Source: Cylindrobasidium torrendii FP15055 ss-10 (taxonomy: Eukaryota; Basidiomycota; Agaricomycetes; Agaricales; Physalacriaceae). Taken from it: a stretch of DNA of 64,000 bases. The stretch spans positions 59,486-123,485 of the forward strand of contig KN880492.1 in NCBI GenBank assembly GCA_000934385.1, in the 5' to 3' direction. Below, piece after piece: positions 33,038 through 45,174 of this stretch. Under the pieces are notes generated by a model. The model worked only from the letters and a program-made list of their open reading frames with translations, searched no databases and was not told the origin of the DNA. How positions within the stretch are numbered: the first letter of the stretch is position 1; each line of letters begins with the position of its first letter. Made by a program: the position numbers and the translations under genes.

Positions 33038-34279
33038 CTAACCAAACATCTTAGCGAACTGCTTTTTAGCCTTTGCCTTTTTCTCTTGCAGGCGTTGCTT
33101 GACTTTGGTGAGTTCGTTGGAGATGGCGGCGTCTGAGGGCACGATCTTGTTCGCGGCTGTGAGGTCCTCCAGCGCGTCATCTTCGTTGTGCTGCGCTACA
33201 TGGCACAAGGCACGGCGGTACAAGGCCTTGGCTGTTGACTGCATCAGCACGAGAGACTGTGTAAGCGCAGATGCGTACCTTTGTCAGAGTCACTCAGCGG
33301 AGGAGACATGTCCAGTGCACGAGACGCAAACTTGATGCCCACCGACGGTTTGCTCTTGGCACCAGCCAGTGCGGAGTTGAGCAGTAGGGCGCTCTTCAGC
33401 GCAATATATTTCTCTTTGAGGTCCGCAGGTGTCTCATCGGGTAGTACTGGGTGGACATCCAAGTAGCGCAAAGCCTTTTCCCACTTGTCCAGTGCCTCGG
33501 CCATCTTGCCCGCTTTGAAAGCCCCATTGCCGAGCTCGCGAATTTTAGTGGCAATTTCCAATGCAACCTCGGGCTTCTCAGTATCCCGCTCCTCGTCATC
33601 TGGCCAGTCTTCGTACACATCACCGTCACCATCCTCGAGCGGGGGAAGCTCGGCCAGGGTGCCACAATCCGCAATCAGAATGTCCTTCTCTGGCTTGTCG
33701 CCGGACAGTGTGGGGAAGTTCTCCACTTTGCGAACAATGCCCTTTCCGCGGACAACTTCGCCAAACACGACGTGCTTGCCATCGAGATGTGGGGTGGGGA
33801 CGGTGGTGATGAAGAATTGGGATCCGTTCGTGTTTGGCCCGGAGTTGGCCATGGACAGCAGGAACGGTCGTTCGTGCTTCACAGGAAAGGCCTCGTCCTG
33901 GAATTTCTCCCCGTAAATGCTGATCCCGCCGGTACCATTGTGATTTGTGAAGTCGCCTCCCTGACACATAAAGCTGTGCGTTAATTAGTGGACTGGTGAT
34001 TTACCCAATGTCTTGTTGGTGGCGACCCACCCCTTGATTACGCGGTGAAATCCAGAGCCTTTGTAGCCTAGAAATTGACCATCCTCGCGCGTCTGGCCTT
34101 CACAAAGCGCCCGAAAGTTTTCCGCGGTTTTAGGCTACAAATGATGAGAACTGAACTGAGGCGCTGCAGGGAATCGGTCGATGGCTCACCACTAGATCAG
34201 AGTAAAGCTGGAAGATAACGCGTCCAGCAGAATCTCCGCCTATGCTGATGTCGAAATACACGTAAGGACGAGCTGACAT
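33038..34279 (-). CDS. CPR6: cyclophilin-40 peptidyl-prolyl isomerase (Hsp90 co-chaperone)
   Basis: A two-domain cytosolic protein: an N-terminal cyclophilin isomerase and C-terminal TPR repeats that bind the Hsp90 C-terminus. The start at 34279 reads [20 protein letters not shown]; introns follow DLV, IKG and SDSDK. The isomerase core is [40 protein letters not shown] and [12 protein letters not shown]; the His in the last motif replaces the Trp of cyclophilin A, as is usual in Cyp40. The TPR region runs from about residue 220 ([20 protein letters not shown]) to [13 protein letters not shown] and the basic C-terminus [14 protein letters not shown]. The length of about 375 residues matches yeast Cpr6/Cpr7. 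The symbol is by orthology. Confidence 0.95.
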
Positions 34280-34864
34280 GGTCGTGGATGAAGAACAAGA
34301 GTAAACTGCATCGGATTGATCCTTTCACGATCGAAGCTCAAAGAATATTCCCCGGCCAAAAAAGGACATGAACGCTCGATCCCATACCTCGACGCAACTA
34401 TTCTTTGCTGGCCAGTTTTCTGTAATATTGCTGAACACATCCAAGTTGAGAATCTTCCTCGCTTGTTTCTGCCACAGGTTCGATAGCCATGAAACATCGC
34501 TCAACTCCGTTGACTAAGTCTAGTGGTATGTGCACAATCAAAACCCCGGTTGAGGACCGACCTCGATGACTGCAAAACGACTAACTCAGGTTCTCTGCTC
34601 TTGGAGCCTCCCCGACGGTGCCTACCATCCGTGTTGTATTACTCACGGCGTACTCATAGGTATGTACCTGTTTCCAAAGAGGAAGCAGCTAGCCATGATA
34701 CTAGCAAACCCGAGGAATTTATTTGCCAAGCGCAACGGCAGGTAAAGTCTGGCGCCGCATCAACTTGCTTCAAATTCGCAACACTAGGGGAAGAACATGA
34801 TGTAGTTAAACACCGGCGCGCCGTTGAGAAAGTATCCATCTGTCCGTGTCCATGTTCAAGTAAA
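34280..34864. other. gene-free stretch between cyclophilin-40 and aminotransferase
   Basis: This holds the cyclophilin promoter and the aminotransferase 3' flank. The plus-strand frame here is antisense to the aminotransferase end and shows no protein-like features. Confidence 0.5.
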
Positions 34865-36258
34865 TTACTGGCATGGGACGCTCCAGTTCGAAAATGGCAC
34901 CCTGCCATACTGGATGTCCAATATACGGCGACGGAATGCCCCACCTACTGGCCCCAGTCCACCCTCGAACTTGGGGAAGACAACGTCCTCTCCATCAAAG
35001 CCAATACGTCCCACTGGTGCCAATGCAACTGCCGTCCCACAAACGAATGCCTCTAAGAATCGTCCCTCAGCCAACCATTGCTTGACGTCGCCCTTCCTGA
35101 GCTTTCTCTCTACCGCGCGGAGTGGAGGAAGGTCATCGAAGATAGGTTTCTCCCCGTGCGCTGCTGCTAACTCGAGGCAGGAAGCGCGCGTCACACCAGG
35201 CAAGATAGTGCCGTCTAGCATCGGCGTTACAACATCCCAGCCCTCGCCACTTTCAGATTTGAGCACGACGAAGAAGTTCATGGCACCAGCCTCGGTGATA
35301 ACATCCCCCAGCATCCACAGGATTTGGTCGTAGCCCTTCTGGACAGCCAGGCGGGTTGCGTTGAAGCCGGGTGAGTAGTTCATGCCGAGCTTGTGGTCGC
35401 CAGTTCCTCCCGGCCATGCGCGAACACAGTCCTCGACGGTCATGAGAGAAAGTGGCTTGCTGCCACCTGTGCGGAAATAGGGTCCCGAGGGTGCGAGGAT
35501 GATGTAAAGCAGCGAACTGTCCGAAGCAGCCACACCAAACCCTGCTCGTGTACCGATGATAGTTGGACGAATGTACAAGGTGTAGCCTTCGAGTGTGGGG
35601 ATCCATCGCTTCTCGAGGTTGACGAGTGTCTTGATGAGTTTAACGAGCTCCTCTGTGTTGAATGGCTGAAAATGCGTTACATATGAATGGTTTATGAACA
35701 AAGTGGAGCCCTACAGGAAGAGCAACGCGATTGGCTGACCTTGCAAGGCGCGCCATGTTCATGTCGGGGCGAAAAAGACGAGGCTCGCCATCCGGGCCAA
35801 GGTATGCCTGTTGCGAAAGTGAGCCTTACATCGAGGGGCTCCAGCGACCGAGACATACCTTCATCCCCTCAAAAATATTGGTTGCATATTGCAAAGCGGA
35901 ACTCATGGGGTCCACGGGGATGGGAGCGTAGGGCTTAATCTCCGGAGTTCCCCAGCCAGTTGCGGGGTCGAACGCGCAAGTGAGCATGTAGTCGGACGTG
36001 GTCTGCGAGTACGCAATGAACATCGGGGCAAAGAAAGATTATGGAAAGGACAGACAGCACCGAAAACAAGCGTCTCCGGGTCGGGGAGTGTCTTCAAGTC
36101 CTTCGTCTCCGTGATGGTCACTTTAGACGCCTACAGATGAGGATGAGCCGTTGTCTTGCACATCGGTGGGTAGGGGCACGCACATCGAGGTCTGGGACAT
36201 CGGGCACACCAGCGGCGCCTTTCAGAAATTTGCCTCCAGTTGAAGTCCACAAAGCCAT
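34865..36258 (-). CDS. branched-chain amino acid aminotransferase
   Basis: A PLP enzyme (fold type IV) that interconverts valine, leucine and isoleucine with their 2-keto acids. The first exon (from ATG 36258, MALWTSTGGKFLKGAAGVPD) joins through an intron to ASKVTITETKDLKTLPDPE. Core motifs are TSDYMLTCAFDPATGWGTPE, ALQYATNIFEGMK, ARSANRVALP, YIRPTIIGTRAGFGV, the PLP-lysine segment GGTGDHKLGMNYSP, LGDVITEAGAMNFFVV, DGTILPGVTRASCLELA and EAFVCGTAVALAPVG. It ends with VPFSNWSVPCQ. The N-terminus is not a strong mitochondrial presequence, so compartment (BAT1- or BAT2-like) is undecided. Confidence 0.95.
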
Positions 36259-37050
36259 TGGAAGATGACGGTCAGGTATGAAAGGGTAGATCGAGTCATG
36301 ATAGTCGAACCCAGAAAGTTTTAACGTTCGGCGGCGTCGGCGGATCTTATCACCAACATACAGGGGCCGAGATAACCACGAGGCGGAGGAGATCTGATTC
36401 CGTGCATGATTGTACACCATTTATGTGCAGTAGGTACATAGCGGAGACACAGATTTAAACCCGCGCAAGCCGAGCTAGTAGGATAGACGCTCAGTTAGCG
36501 TACTAGTGCCAACCACTCACCCATTTAAGTTTTGCGACCAAAGCTGTCAATGGATGAAAAAATAAATAAATAAAACTCTCTATCTATTTTATTGCAGCAC
36601 ATTTGCACTCGAAATTATCAACTTTCTCAGGTATCTAATCCACTAAGCAAAGTTTGCGACTGTCAGGAATGAGACGACAGTCCCTTAGCATCATGTCACA
36701 CTACACAGAACTTCTAGCCAGCTCCTACAAGCTATACTTTCCCTCTCATAGGCTAAAACTAATCATACCACTAGGTCAAGCGGGCATAGTCAACGGCACT
36801 TGAGGATGCATGGCTTTTACTTCGAGATTCTGAGTATTCTGAGTACCACTTACCCTTTGAGGCGTATTATTTCACTGTCAAACTAGGACACAGCACTGTT
36901 CCAGAAAATTTCTTTGACTTTACTGTGATAGAATTTATCTCTTGAAATGAAACTTAAGTAACCTGAGCACCGCACGTGGAGACGATCTACCACATTTGTA
37001 CCACCAGATCACGCGCGAAATCACGAATTTTCTATTCGTGCAGAGCTTCG
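36259..37050. promoter_or_regulatory. divergent intergenic region between aminotransferase and tRNA methyltransferase
   Basis: 792 bp between two outward-facing start codons. It contains an A/T-rich (AAAT)n run near 36560 and no coding signal. Confidence 0.5.
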
Positions 37051-39075
37051 ATGCTATCCTTGCCATCTGCCCGTCATCTACACCGCCGTTTATTCTCCTC
37101 TTCTTGCGTATTGAACGACAAAGCGGGTTTCGGATCTCATCCGGGCAAAAAATCCGGGAAACGACCAGAAAACCACGACGAACGCTTCCAGCGTATCTTG
37201 AAGCCCTCAACACGCCAACAGAAGGACCTCCCTTTCCGTGTAGAGCTCGACGGAATCGTCGTACAAAAGCCAACCTTCTCGCGCAACACAGCCGGAAGAC
37301 TTGTTCGTTTCGACGGAACCGCCGTTGCTCGTACACCTCCACCAACTCCGCGACCGCCAAAACCAGCTTCTATAGCATTTCCTGACCTCTCTTTCGAAAT
37401 GTCCACCCGGCGAAAACGTGCTCCCCTCGACGACAAGGCCCGCGCTCAGAAGCGCGCCAACAAGTTGCGCAAGGTCAGACCAGATCCATCGAGTCCAGAC
37501 GACGTCCTCTACCGCGACATTCTCGAGGTGCTCGGTGAAGATCATGTCGATGCGGCAATTGAAGCCAAGACGGAGTTCGAGTCGCCATTTGAGAAGATGG
37601 AGGAAGCAGTTATTGAAATTGTCAAGATATCCGCAGACGGTGAGTTCCCTGCCCTACGTTCAATCTGATTTTGACTTGTAGACTAGGCCGAGGCTTGGGT
37701 ATCGCGCCGCAAGAGAAAGGCAAGCCATGGGCCGTCGTAGTTCCCCATGTCTTTCCTGGAGAGACTGTCCGCGTGAAGTGCGCCATAACACATCGAATGT
37801 ACACCGGGGCCGACTTGCTCGAAGTTATCAAGCCCAACCCAGAATATCGTGATAACAGCCTCATTCAGTGCAAATACTTCGGAGAATGTGGTGGTTGTCA
37901 ATACCAAATGGTACCGTACGAAAAGCAGCTCGCTATCAAGCGCAATGTTGTCAAGGGCGCATACAAGCTCTACTCCTGTAGGTCCATGTCTAGACTACAG
38001 AAAATATACTCACCAATCGCTAGATCTTGAACCTTCCGAAATTCCTGAGGTTCTGGAAACGATTGGATCTCCATTACAATACGGCTATCGCACCAAGCTT
38101 ACCCCACATTTCGACTTGCGCAAAAACCGTGCGCCTGAAGACCCCATACCCCCAATCGGCTACAACCGACTGGGTAAGCCTGGTGTTCTCGATATCGAGG
38201 AGTGTGTGATTGGCACCAAAGCTGTCAACGAAGGACTCACAACCAGACGAGCGGAGGTCGAAACGTCCGTTCTCAGTGCTCATGATTGCCCTTACTAACC
38301 TCCACTTAACAGCAACATCAATACCTACAAGAAGGGCGCAACCCTTTTGCTACGCGAATCACTAGAAACGACATTGGGCTTGCCATTGTCGAACGACCTC
38401 ACCGACGAGCAACGCACCGAGGCCGTGGAAAAGAAAATCTGTGTGTCCAATGCGAAGACCACTGTCCGCGAACGTGTTGGGGACGTTTTCTTCGAATACG
38501 GTGCCAACTCGTTCTTCCAGAATAACAACAGTGTACTTCCTCCTCTCATCGAATACACCCGCAAAGCTATCTTCCCAGAAGGTCTCGCGAACCGTCCAAC
38601 ACATCTCATCGATACCTATTGCGGTGCAGGTCTCTTTGGTATCGCTCTTGCCAAGGAATTCGAGCGCGTCTCTGGCGTTGAGTTATCGGCGGACTCAATA
38701 TTGGCCGCGAAGCGCAACGCTCAGCACAACAACCTCTCAGCTGACACTGTATCGTTCCGTGCAGGAGATGCGTCCGACATCTTCAAGGTCGTGTCCGATT
38801 TCCCACCAGAAAAAACTGCCATTATCATCGACCCACCGCGCAAAGGCTGCAGCGATGATTTCGTCAAGCAGGTTGTCGCACTCGCGCCTCAGACTATCGT
38901 ATACGTTAGCTGCAACGTTCATTCGCAGGCGCGGGATGTGGGCAACATCATACGGGGTATGAAGGCGAAAGAAGGAGGGAAGCGCTACAACTTCGAGAGC
39001 GTAAGAGGCTTCGACTTGTTTCCTCAAACACACCACGTAGAAGGTGTGGCTGTTCTGCGACTGGTGGAGGCATAA
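37051..39075 (+). CDS. TRM2: tRNA (uracil-5-)-methyltransferase, TRM2 type
   Basis: Makes 5-methyluridine at position 54 of tRNA (T loop) using S-adenosylmethionine. The start at 37051 (MLSLPSARHLHRRLFSSSC) has mitochondrial-presequence character, so a mitochondrial or dual location is likely; an upstream in-frame ATG at 36976 would mask it. Domains in order: a TRAM domain (IVKISADGRGLGIAPQEKGK across an intron), the iron-sulfur-like cysteine block CKYFGECGGCQYQ, YGYRTKLTPHFDLRK, the SAM-binding LIDTYCGAGLFGIALA, SGVELSADSI, IIIDPPRKGCSDDF, and YVSCN with the catalytic Cys. It ends with LFPQTHHVEGVAVL, the usual family C-terminus. Three or four short introns interrupt it. Confidence 0.95.
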
Positions 39076-39525
39076 CTTTATTTGGGCTCTTACACTTATA
39101 TTATATTTGCTTTCTACGTGTTTGCTATCTTATACGCTTCAGTTTGCTTCCCTATGGACACTACACCATGCTATTTCGGAGCCAAACGTCCTGTACATGG
39201 TACAGTTGGCTCATTGTCTAGAAATTCGTGACTCGCCCCGCGCGGTAGGGGTTTGGCAACTTTGCCTAGTGCCATGACTCGCTTGGACCTACGGCCTGAC
39301 CCCGCCTAACCGCCCAACCATTAGCACATTGCATAAGCACCGGGACTGTACCGTGCAGAACCTGTTTTGTGTAAGCAAGGATGTCTGTCCAGTGTCATCA
39401 CCCTATGGCGTATGAGCTGTGGGCGGTGATGGTGGCGGGTGGCCAGTCTACTCAGTACTGTTTCGAGTCTTCAATGTTGCATAATGATACTAGTAAAGTA
39501 AGTAGGAGTCCAAAAAGAAAAATTA
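39076..39525. other. gene-free stretch
   Basis: Intergenic DNA after the TRM2 stop and before two minus-strand tRNA genes. No coding signal is seen. Confidence 0.5.
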
Positions 39526-39599
39526 TGGCCAACGTGGGGATCGAACCCAAGACCTTCGCGTTATTAGCACGACGCTCTAACCAACTGAGCTAGTCGGCC
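39526..39599 (-). tRNA. tRNA-Ile (anticodon AAT), second copy
   Basis: Identical over all 74 nt to the copy at 28940-29013. T-runs follow on the minus strand (ATTTTTCTTTTT). It lies 80 bp from a tRNA-Glu gene on the same strand. Confidence 0.97.
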
Positions 39600-39679
39600 A
39601 TGCGTCATGGCGAGTGCTCAAATTTCACAAATCGGGCCTGTGCTTGATTATTGGCCTTGGAAAAAATATCAAACAAAAA

Positions 39680-39751
39680 TTCCGACACGGGGAATTGAAC
39701 CCCGGGCTATCGCGTGAGAGGCGATAATGTTAGCCACTACACCATATCGGA
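39680..39751 (-). tRNA. tRNA-Glu (anticodon CTC)
   Basis: A 72-nt cloverleaf: acceptor stem TCCGATA/TGTCGGA, anticodon loop CTCTCAC with CTC, B box GGTTCAATTCC, discriminator A, T-run downstream. Identical to the plus-strand copy at 51118-51189. Confidence 0.97.
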
Positions 39752-39835
39752 TGAAAGAGACTAACACATGCTGTGCTCCCAGCCGTTGACAGTGGCTGCA
39801 GTACCGTCAGACCCCTTCGCACGTATTCCATATCA

Positions 39836-42800
39836 TCATTGTATGAAATACTGTACAAATCTTCTTTTATCCATGATACTCCCCGTCACATCCGACAACA
39901 CAACCGGGGCTAACACTGAAGCTAGACAAGAGTGTCAGCATTCCGTCGACATCCATAAACAGACTCACTGATTTCACCCAACCTTTCAGGCTCCTGCTGC
40001 ACGATGTAATGCAAGAACGCTGTTACCGATATCCACACATTGACGGCCACGATAGGGAACACATCCAGCGCCTCGAATGCCTGGTCGCGGTTCGTCATGT
40101 TCGACACTTGCACATCGCGAGGAACAACGCCTTCCAAAAATTCCAGAAGGACGCTGCCATACGCTTGTGCTGGTATATCCTCCTCGAACTCCGCACCAGT
40201 GTCAACACACTCTCTGACCCGCGCCGCCATATCCTCCAGAGCCCGCGCACGCTTCTTTAGCGTGGCCACGCCTCGCAGAGTTGTGCTCGACGATACCGAG
40301 GGTTCCGCCTCAGGATCAGGTACGATTTGGTATGTTGCAAACGCAGTAGAAAGTCTCTTGTCCATCATCCAATTGACCAGCCGTATTACTTCCCGAGGGG
40401 CGTTGAGGTTCTGCTTTTCACTTTTCTTCCCTAGTGTCGTCCGTATTGGGCCGGGAAGCTTGACAAGCTGAGATAATGGTGTTCCCGCGCACGACGTCTC
40501 TGCGCACAATGGTCAGTATTCAGCGTGCAGAAAGGTGACGGAACGCACGGTAGTTCCCTTGGACAACGATGAACGTGTCCTTGCCCAGTCCTGGGACAGC
40601 ATGAAGGACAAGTGTGCAGTCTAGTCGCCTGGCGTAATACGGTATGTCTTCATCCACGAGCGCCGTAAGCGTAACCTCCAAAGCTTCATGTGGAAGGACG
40701 ATTCCCTACGTTCGTCAGCCAATGTTTAAATCTCCACTGGTGCGCGTACAGAAGCAGGTTCAACTGTTAGCCATGTTGGGTCTGTAAAGCGAAGTTAGAG
40801 CATAGGCTGCCCTTGCGACGAGTATACATACGCAAATCACCTCCTTCATACGATGGTACGAAGCGGAACGCACAAGGCGTCTTCCCGCTATGCTTCACAT
40901 GGAGCTTGCGCACCACCTTCTGTTTGTATCTGCGTAGGAAAGAGATGTCAGTGATGTTTCTCCCCCCGGATGATTTGCCGCTCACCGAACGTCCCCAAAG
41001 TCTACATCCGGAGGTTCAACGACCATCTTCTTGCCCTCTTGATCTAGACCATGCAATTGTCGATGCAGATTTCTCGCGGCAGATAATCGTGTGGGCTCGT
41101 CATATTCGTCTACCTCTAAGGTGAAGTCAGCCGAAACGGGAATATGGTCGCTCTGTGTTATGTCGGGATGGCTGTTATACGACGACTGTTGAAGATTGAC
41201 CGCAGGGCCAACAATGTGCAAAACACGGTCTGTCCATGCTGGCTTGCGTCTGAATACCAAGATCAGTCATCCATTAAATGACTGAGCATCAAGCTCACTT
41301 CATGTCATAACCCAATGAATCCGTTTGTATTCCTGGGCTAAAACGATATGACCTAGGGATAGTGAGTTGTCGAATCGATTGCCTGGCAGACTGCAACGAA
41401 CGGAAGATGAGTGATTAAAAATTCCGAAAAGTGCTCGAATGCTCTCTTGCCGCGCATTGCAACCTTGAGCTAGAACAATGAACATCGCAAAACGACCGGA
41501 TACATCAACAAGACCTACTTGATCATACGCCAGCAGGGCATCAACGTTCCTTCTTTTGGCCCAATATAATTGATTGGCCTCGCTCAATAAGTCCCGCACA
41601 TCCTTGTCCGGCTGTTCGAGACGGTAGTTTAAGTCGCCCATCCACCAAATCACATCGGTCTCCCATATGCTCACTGCATCCTCCCCAAGACCAAACACCA
41701 GCCTTCTCGATAGATCCTGGAAGTCGCTATTCCGTTTGTCCACCATCTCGTCGAATGCGGCCAAATGGCTGTTCACGAATGTGAGAACAGTCCCTCCCTT
41801 CGTATCGCCATCGCCAGGTTTGTAAGTCATCTGGATCGCCGCTCCTCCTTTGTTTCCCATAAGACCCATTATACCGACACCTGCTGAGCACGTCTTGATA
41901 TCCACAAACGATGGCACAAGTGCTGTCCGTGCTATCATGACAATGAGGATACCAACAAGTTGCTTCGAAACGACCTTCGAATAAGCAACTTGGTGTTCAC
42001 CGAGCGCTTCGAAGATCGCTGTACACCACTGTTCCTCTTTGAGCGTACCGGTGGTGTAGATGAGGGCCTCGGTGGAAAGGTCGAGCTCCTGGAAAGCAAA
42101 GACAAGCACGTCGGGGAGATCGTCTGGTAACAAAAAGTGAGCTGTCGAACTGGATGCAATGGATGCATCGTCAGACACGGAGAGATTGGCCATCGCTATT
42201 AGACAGTCAGACCTTGATTAGAGCAAAAACGCGCTGGCATACGGTCCGTGTCTACAACAAAGGGAGAATGTTCCTTCACTGGCGGAATAAAACCATCGGG
42301 AATCACGTTTCCCCGCACCCAAGAAGCCAGGGATTGCGTTGGTGGTTGGCCATTTACATTGAAGGTGCATGTCCGTATGTTGAGACGCGCCTTGCCCTTG
42401 CGCGATTGTTCTCGAGCTCGGGAGCGTACCCAGTCGTCGCGTAGAAGGAGAAGGTCGTTTGCATCGTCGCCCGGTGAGCCGGCGCTGGCGGGTGATAGCC
42501 GTGTGTGTAGGGGAGCTTGTATTGCACGTATGTCTGGCGGTGTTGAGGTTACTATTCATGGGTCAGATCAAGCATTCAATATGCCTACTTGATGCGCACA
42601 CAACGGAAGGGCGTGGTCAGCACTATAGCTTGTGAGCCATGAATATGTTTGAGAGGGCGATGATGGGATGTATTCTTCTGATAGTTTCTTCAGGCGTCTG
42701 CATTCTGAAAGCACAATGGGTAATCTCTCAGCGTCGTATGTAAAGAAGGACAATGGGTCGCTATGTTGATTTGGCCGGACGATGATCTTGAGGCCTAGGT

Positions 42801-43477
42801 AGAAGTCAGATGCTATAATACGAAGTGGATGGAGTCCAAATACCCGTCCGCTCTGTGGAGGTGGAGTTCATCTTCATCTGCGTAATTGAGACGTTGAATT
42901 CTCCGCAGATGGGAATGAGTTGTTGGACTACAAGTGTCTCAGGGAACGCATGGTTTGGCGCCTTCTCCTGGAGTATGAACAGACTAAAGCAGCGTCAATG
43001 CTGGACCTCCTGAGTGGATACAGTAGGGACAAAGACAGTGCACGGGTTTCGTGGTAGTTATGGGGTAAATGAAATCGGTTGTATGCCTCCAATGGGAGTT
43101 CTTTCGGTCACTCGACCAGCGGAACACGAGACTACTCACCTTCCTTCCTGATGACCGTCTACACTGTCCCGGTGAGAAATGACAGCTAGCATCCGCTTTG
43201 ATGATTTAGCGTCCAGCTCGACGCCTTGTGTGTCTAACTGAGTAGTATCTTGTGCATTGGGTATCCATGTCACGGGAATGAGCGCCTTGATTTCGTCCGA
43301 ATCTCTGAGTAGCATGCGGAGGCCATTTTCGATTTCGCTCATTGAGGATACTGTCCCGTTATAGTCGGACAATGGGCGGTTAAGGCCGGCCAATGTCGCG
43401 CTGGAAGTGATTATTGTCGTGGTGAGATACAGGCCATGACGTTGAGAGGGATCGACGGCTGCGGCAAATGCCGTCAA
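39836..43477 (-). CDS. inositol polyphosphate 5-phosphatase, OCRL/INPP5B-like (IPPc-ASH-RhoGAP)
   Basis: Removes the 5-phosphate from PI(4,5)P2 and related lipids on endosomal and Golgi membranes in animals; a similar role is inferred here. I assemble many exons from ATG 43477 (MTAFAAAVDPSQRHG). The N-terminal region reads like a PH-type fold (EGSLFILQEK...SDFYLGLKIIVRP). The phosphatase domain starts LNIRTCTFNVNG, continues with VFAFQELDL, GLMGNKGGAAI, FVNSHLAAFD, WWMGDLNYRLE, LPSYRFSPGIQTDSLGYD (over two introns), RKPAWTDRVL and QSDHIPVSADF. The ASH domain (VDFGDVRYKQKVVRKLHVKH) and a RhoGAP-like domain follow. A final intron at about 39969-39923 leads to SVLAPVVLSDVTGS and RRFVQYFIQ, a typical RhoGAP end; reading through it would stop at 39922 instead. 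No catalytic arginine finger was identified. Confidence 0.88.
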
Positions 43478-43675
43478 CTCAGCTACGCCGCCACATTTAT
43501 GTCGGCGGACGGGTGTTCAGCATTCGTTGCTGAATTCAAGTCTCTTAGTTCAATTTTATTGCAATAAGACTCAAATCCCTGCTTAGTCTAGCGAAACTAA
43601 CCTATTTTCTCGTTTGGTTCATGCACCAGAGTGAAGTCGTCTACAGTTATCTAGTGTGAAACTAGTACTGTAGTA

Positions 43676-44324
43676 GTGCGCGTTGGTCTTTGCATGCCGG
43701 GAGTGCTTTACATCAGTTTCACATACTTGTGGCTCTTCCAGGACGTTCCATTGGTGGGTGAGCTCAAAGATACAGCGGCGCCGCGGCTTACTTTGAACAC
43801 TTTCAGCTCGTGCCCTTCATATGCGTACGGGTTGACTGGGGTGGTCAATTGCGCAGCCCTCTTGAAAGTCTTTCCATTGGTATGTGCTCTTAGAAGTCAG
43901 ATACCAGTGTATTAACGGCCAGAACCTTCTACGACGAGCTCAAGGCGTATGTATACGCTAGTGGCGTCGCGAAGTACCATTTTCGGAATAGCAAGATGGC
44001 GATCTTTGCTATAAAGCGAATTGCAACACTACGTAGAAAATCCCCCAACGATGTGAATCGCGTCTCGGAGCTCAAGCTGGTTGCTCTGCTCCATTTACAA
44101 TTGCTGGCTCGGTTTCCGTTCATCAGAAGGTCATATGCGCTTTCCCCATGACCATTGAGGAGGACTGGAACCCAGACGTCACGCGTCACGCGAAGTTACT
44201 GCGAAGGACGCCTCGACTGCGCCCAAACGACCCCCACGACGCAGTTGGGGAATTGATGAGGGGCGCCGCGGTTGCGCCTGGCTTTGCGCCGTCGGCCGAA
44301 CAGTCAATGGAGTTGACCGACTAA
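43676..44324 (+). pseudogene. broken gene fragment of unknown family
   Basis: Three plus-strand blocks look coding but lie in different frames: VGELKDTAAPRLTLNTFSSC (from about 43755), RTFYDELKAYVYASGVAKYH (from about 43920), and MTIEEDWNPDVTRHAKLLRR (from 44149) continuing to TAA 44322-44324. The first and second blocks are separated by a 14-bp GTATGTGCTCTTAG stretch, too short for an intron. The second and third can be joined only through an unusual short intron. No start codon with supporting context is present upstream. I do not recognise the family. It reads as a 5'-truncated, frameshifted relic, though a poorly predicted real gene is possible. Confidence 0.4.
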
Positions 44325-44574
44325 GTCCGGATGTTCCCACGGTATTCCTCGTGACATGTGCATCAATGCGTCGCGTCTTTTGTCCGACGCGTTCATGACC
44401 GTAAGTGCGTTGCTATGGCCTGATGAAGCCCATTTTGTGACCGTGGGGAGCGCGCTGGGGAAATCTGGGGCTTCAGAGAATACGGAACAATACGCGTATA
44501 GGCTGGCCAAGTCCGGTCCAAGCTGGTCCAGTTCTCGGTCACGCGCAACACGATTGTGGCAAGTGGCGTGCCCA

Positions 44575-44582
44575 TATAAATA
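44575..44582 (+). promoter_or_regulatory. TATA box of the HABP4/Stf2-like gene
   Basis: TATAAATA lies 74 bp upstream of the ATG at 44656. A pyrimidine-rich stretch (CCTCCTTCCCTC) lies between them, as often seen in strongly expressed fungal genes. Confidence 0.65.
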
Positions 44583-44655
44583 CCATTTCTGGTCGCCTCC
44601 TTCCCTCATCCGACCATCACCACATCCCACTTTCACACCCGCCTTTCATCTCATT

Positions 44656-45174
44656 ATGACCCGTACTGCCCGCTCTGGTTTCCCCCGTGCCATGATGCAC
44701 GACCGCTCTGAATCGCGTAGCGGCTTAGACAAGTCGATGCGCAAGGGTGGTGCCGGTGGACACAATTGGGGGAGCCTCGCCGATGAGCGCGACGTCGAAG
44801 CCGCCGCTCTTGATGACGAGGGCATCGACATGCTGCTCGAAGAGGGCGATGATTCCACTGATACGGCTAGTCTGTCGTCCGACAATGGTGCGTACCCTGC
44901 ACGTCGCCGTTGCGCCTCGTCCTTACCCATTATTGTCTCTCCTAGTCACCGAGTCCTCCAAGTCGACCGACGATCTCAAGAATGTCGAGGCCGCTCCCGA
45001 AGCTGACCTCGCCGCTGCGAAGAAGTTCAGGAAGCACGCATTCAAGGGAAATGGTATGTCTCTGCATTACGTGCTCTCTCTGTAGTGAAACTCACACGCG
45101 TCCCCCCTGAAGTCGACCTTGCCTCTATCGCGCGCACCTCTGCTGCTGTCTCCACGTCGCCTCCGACCCACTGA
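44656..45174 (+). CDS. small HABP4/PAI-RBP1-type (Stf2-like) protein
   Basis: Exons start at 44656 and join through two short introns (GTGCGT...CCTAG from 44888, GTATGT...TGTAG near 45054), giving about 145 residues. The N-terminus MTRTARSGFPRAMMHDRSES followed by SGLDKSMRKGGAGGHNWGSL is the hyaluronan/mRNA-binding (HABP4/PAI-RBP1) signature found in short fungal proteins. An acidic middle (ALDDEGIDMLLEEGDD) and a C-terminal Lys/Ala-rich part (AAAKKFRKHAFKGN) follow. Members are small, soluble, stress- or ribosome-associated proteins; the exact role is unknown. The TATA box and pyrimidine tract suggest high expression. Confidence 0.85.

Noticed and set aside
35393..35686. Plus-strand frames across the aminotransferase
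   Set aside because: They are antisense shadows of a well-supported minus-strand gene.
39922..39924. Stop at 39922 as the end of the 5-phosphatase gene
   Set aside because: A GTGAGT...CTAG intron just before it leads to a typical RhoGAP C-terminus ending at 39836.
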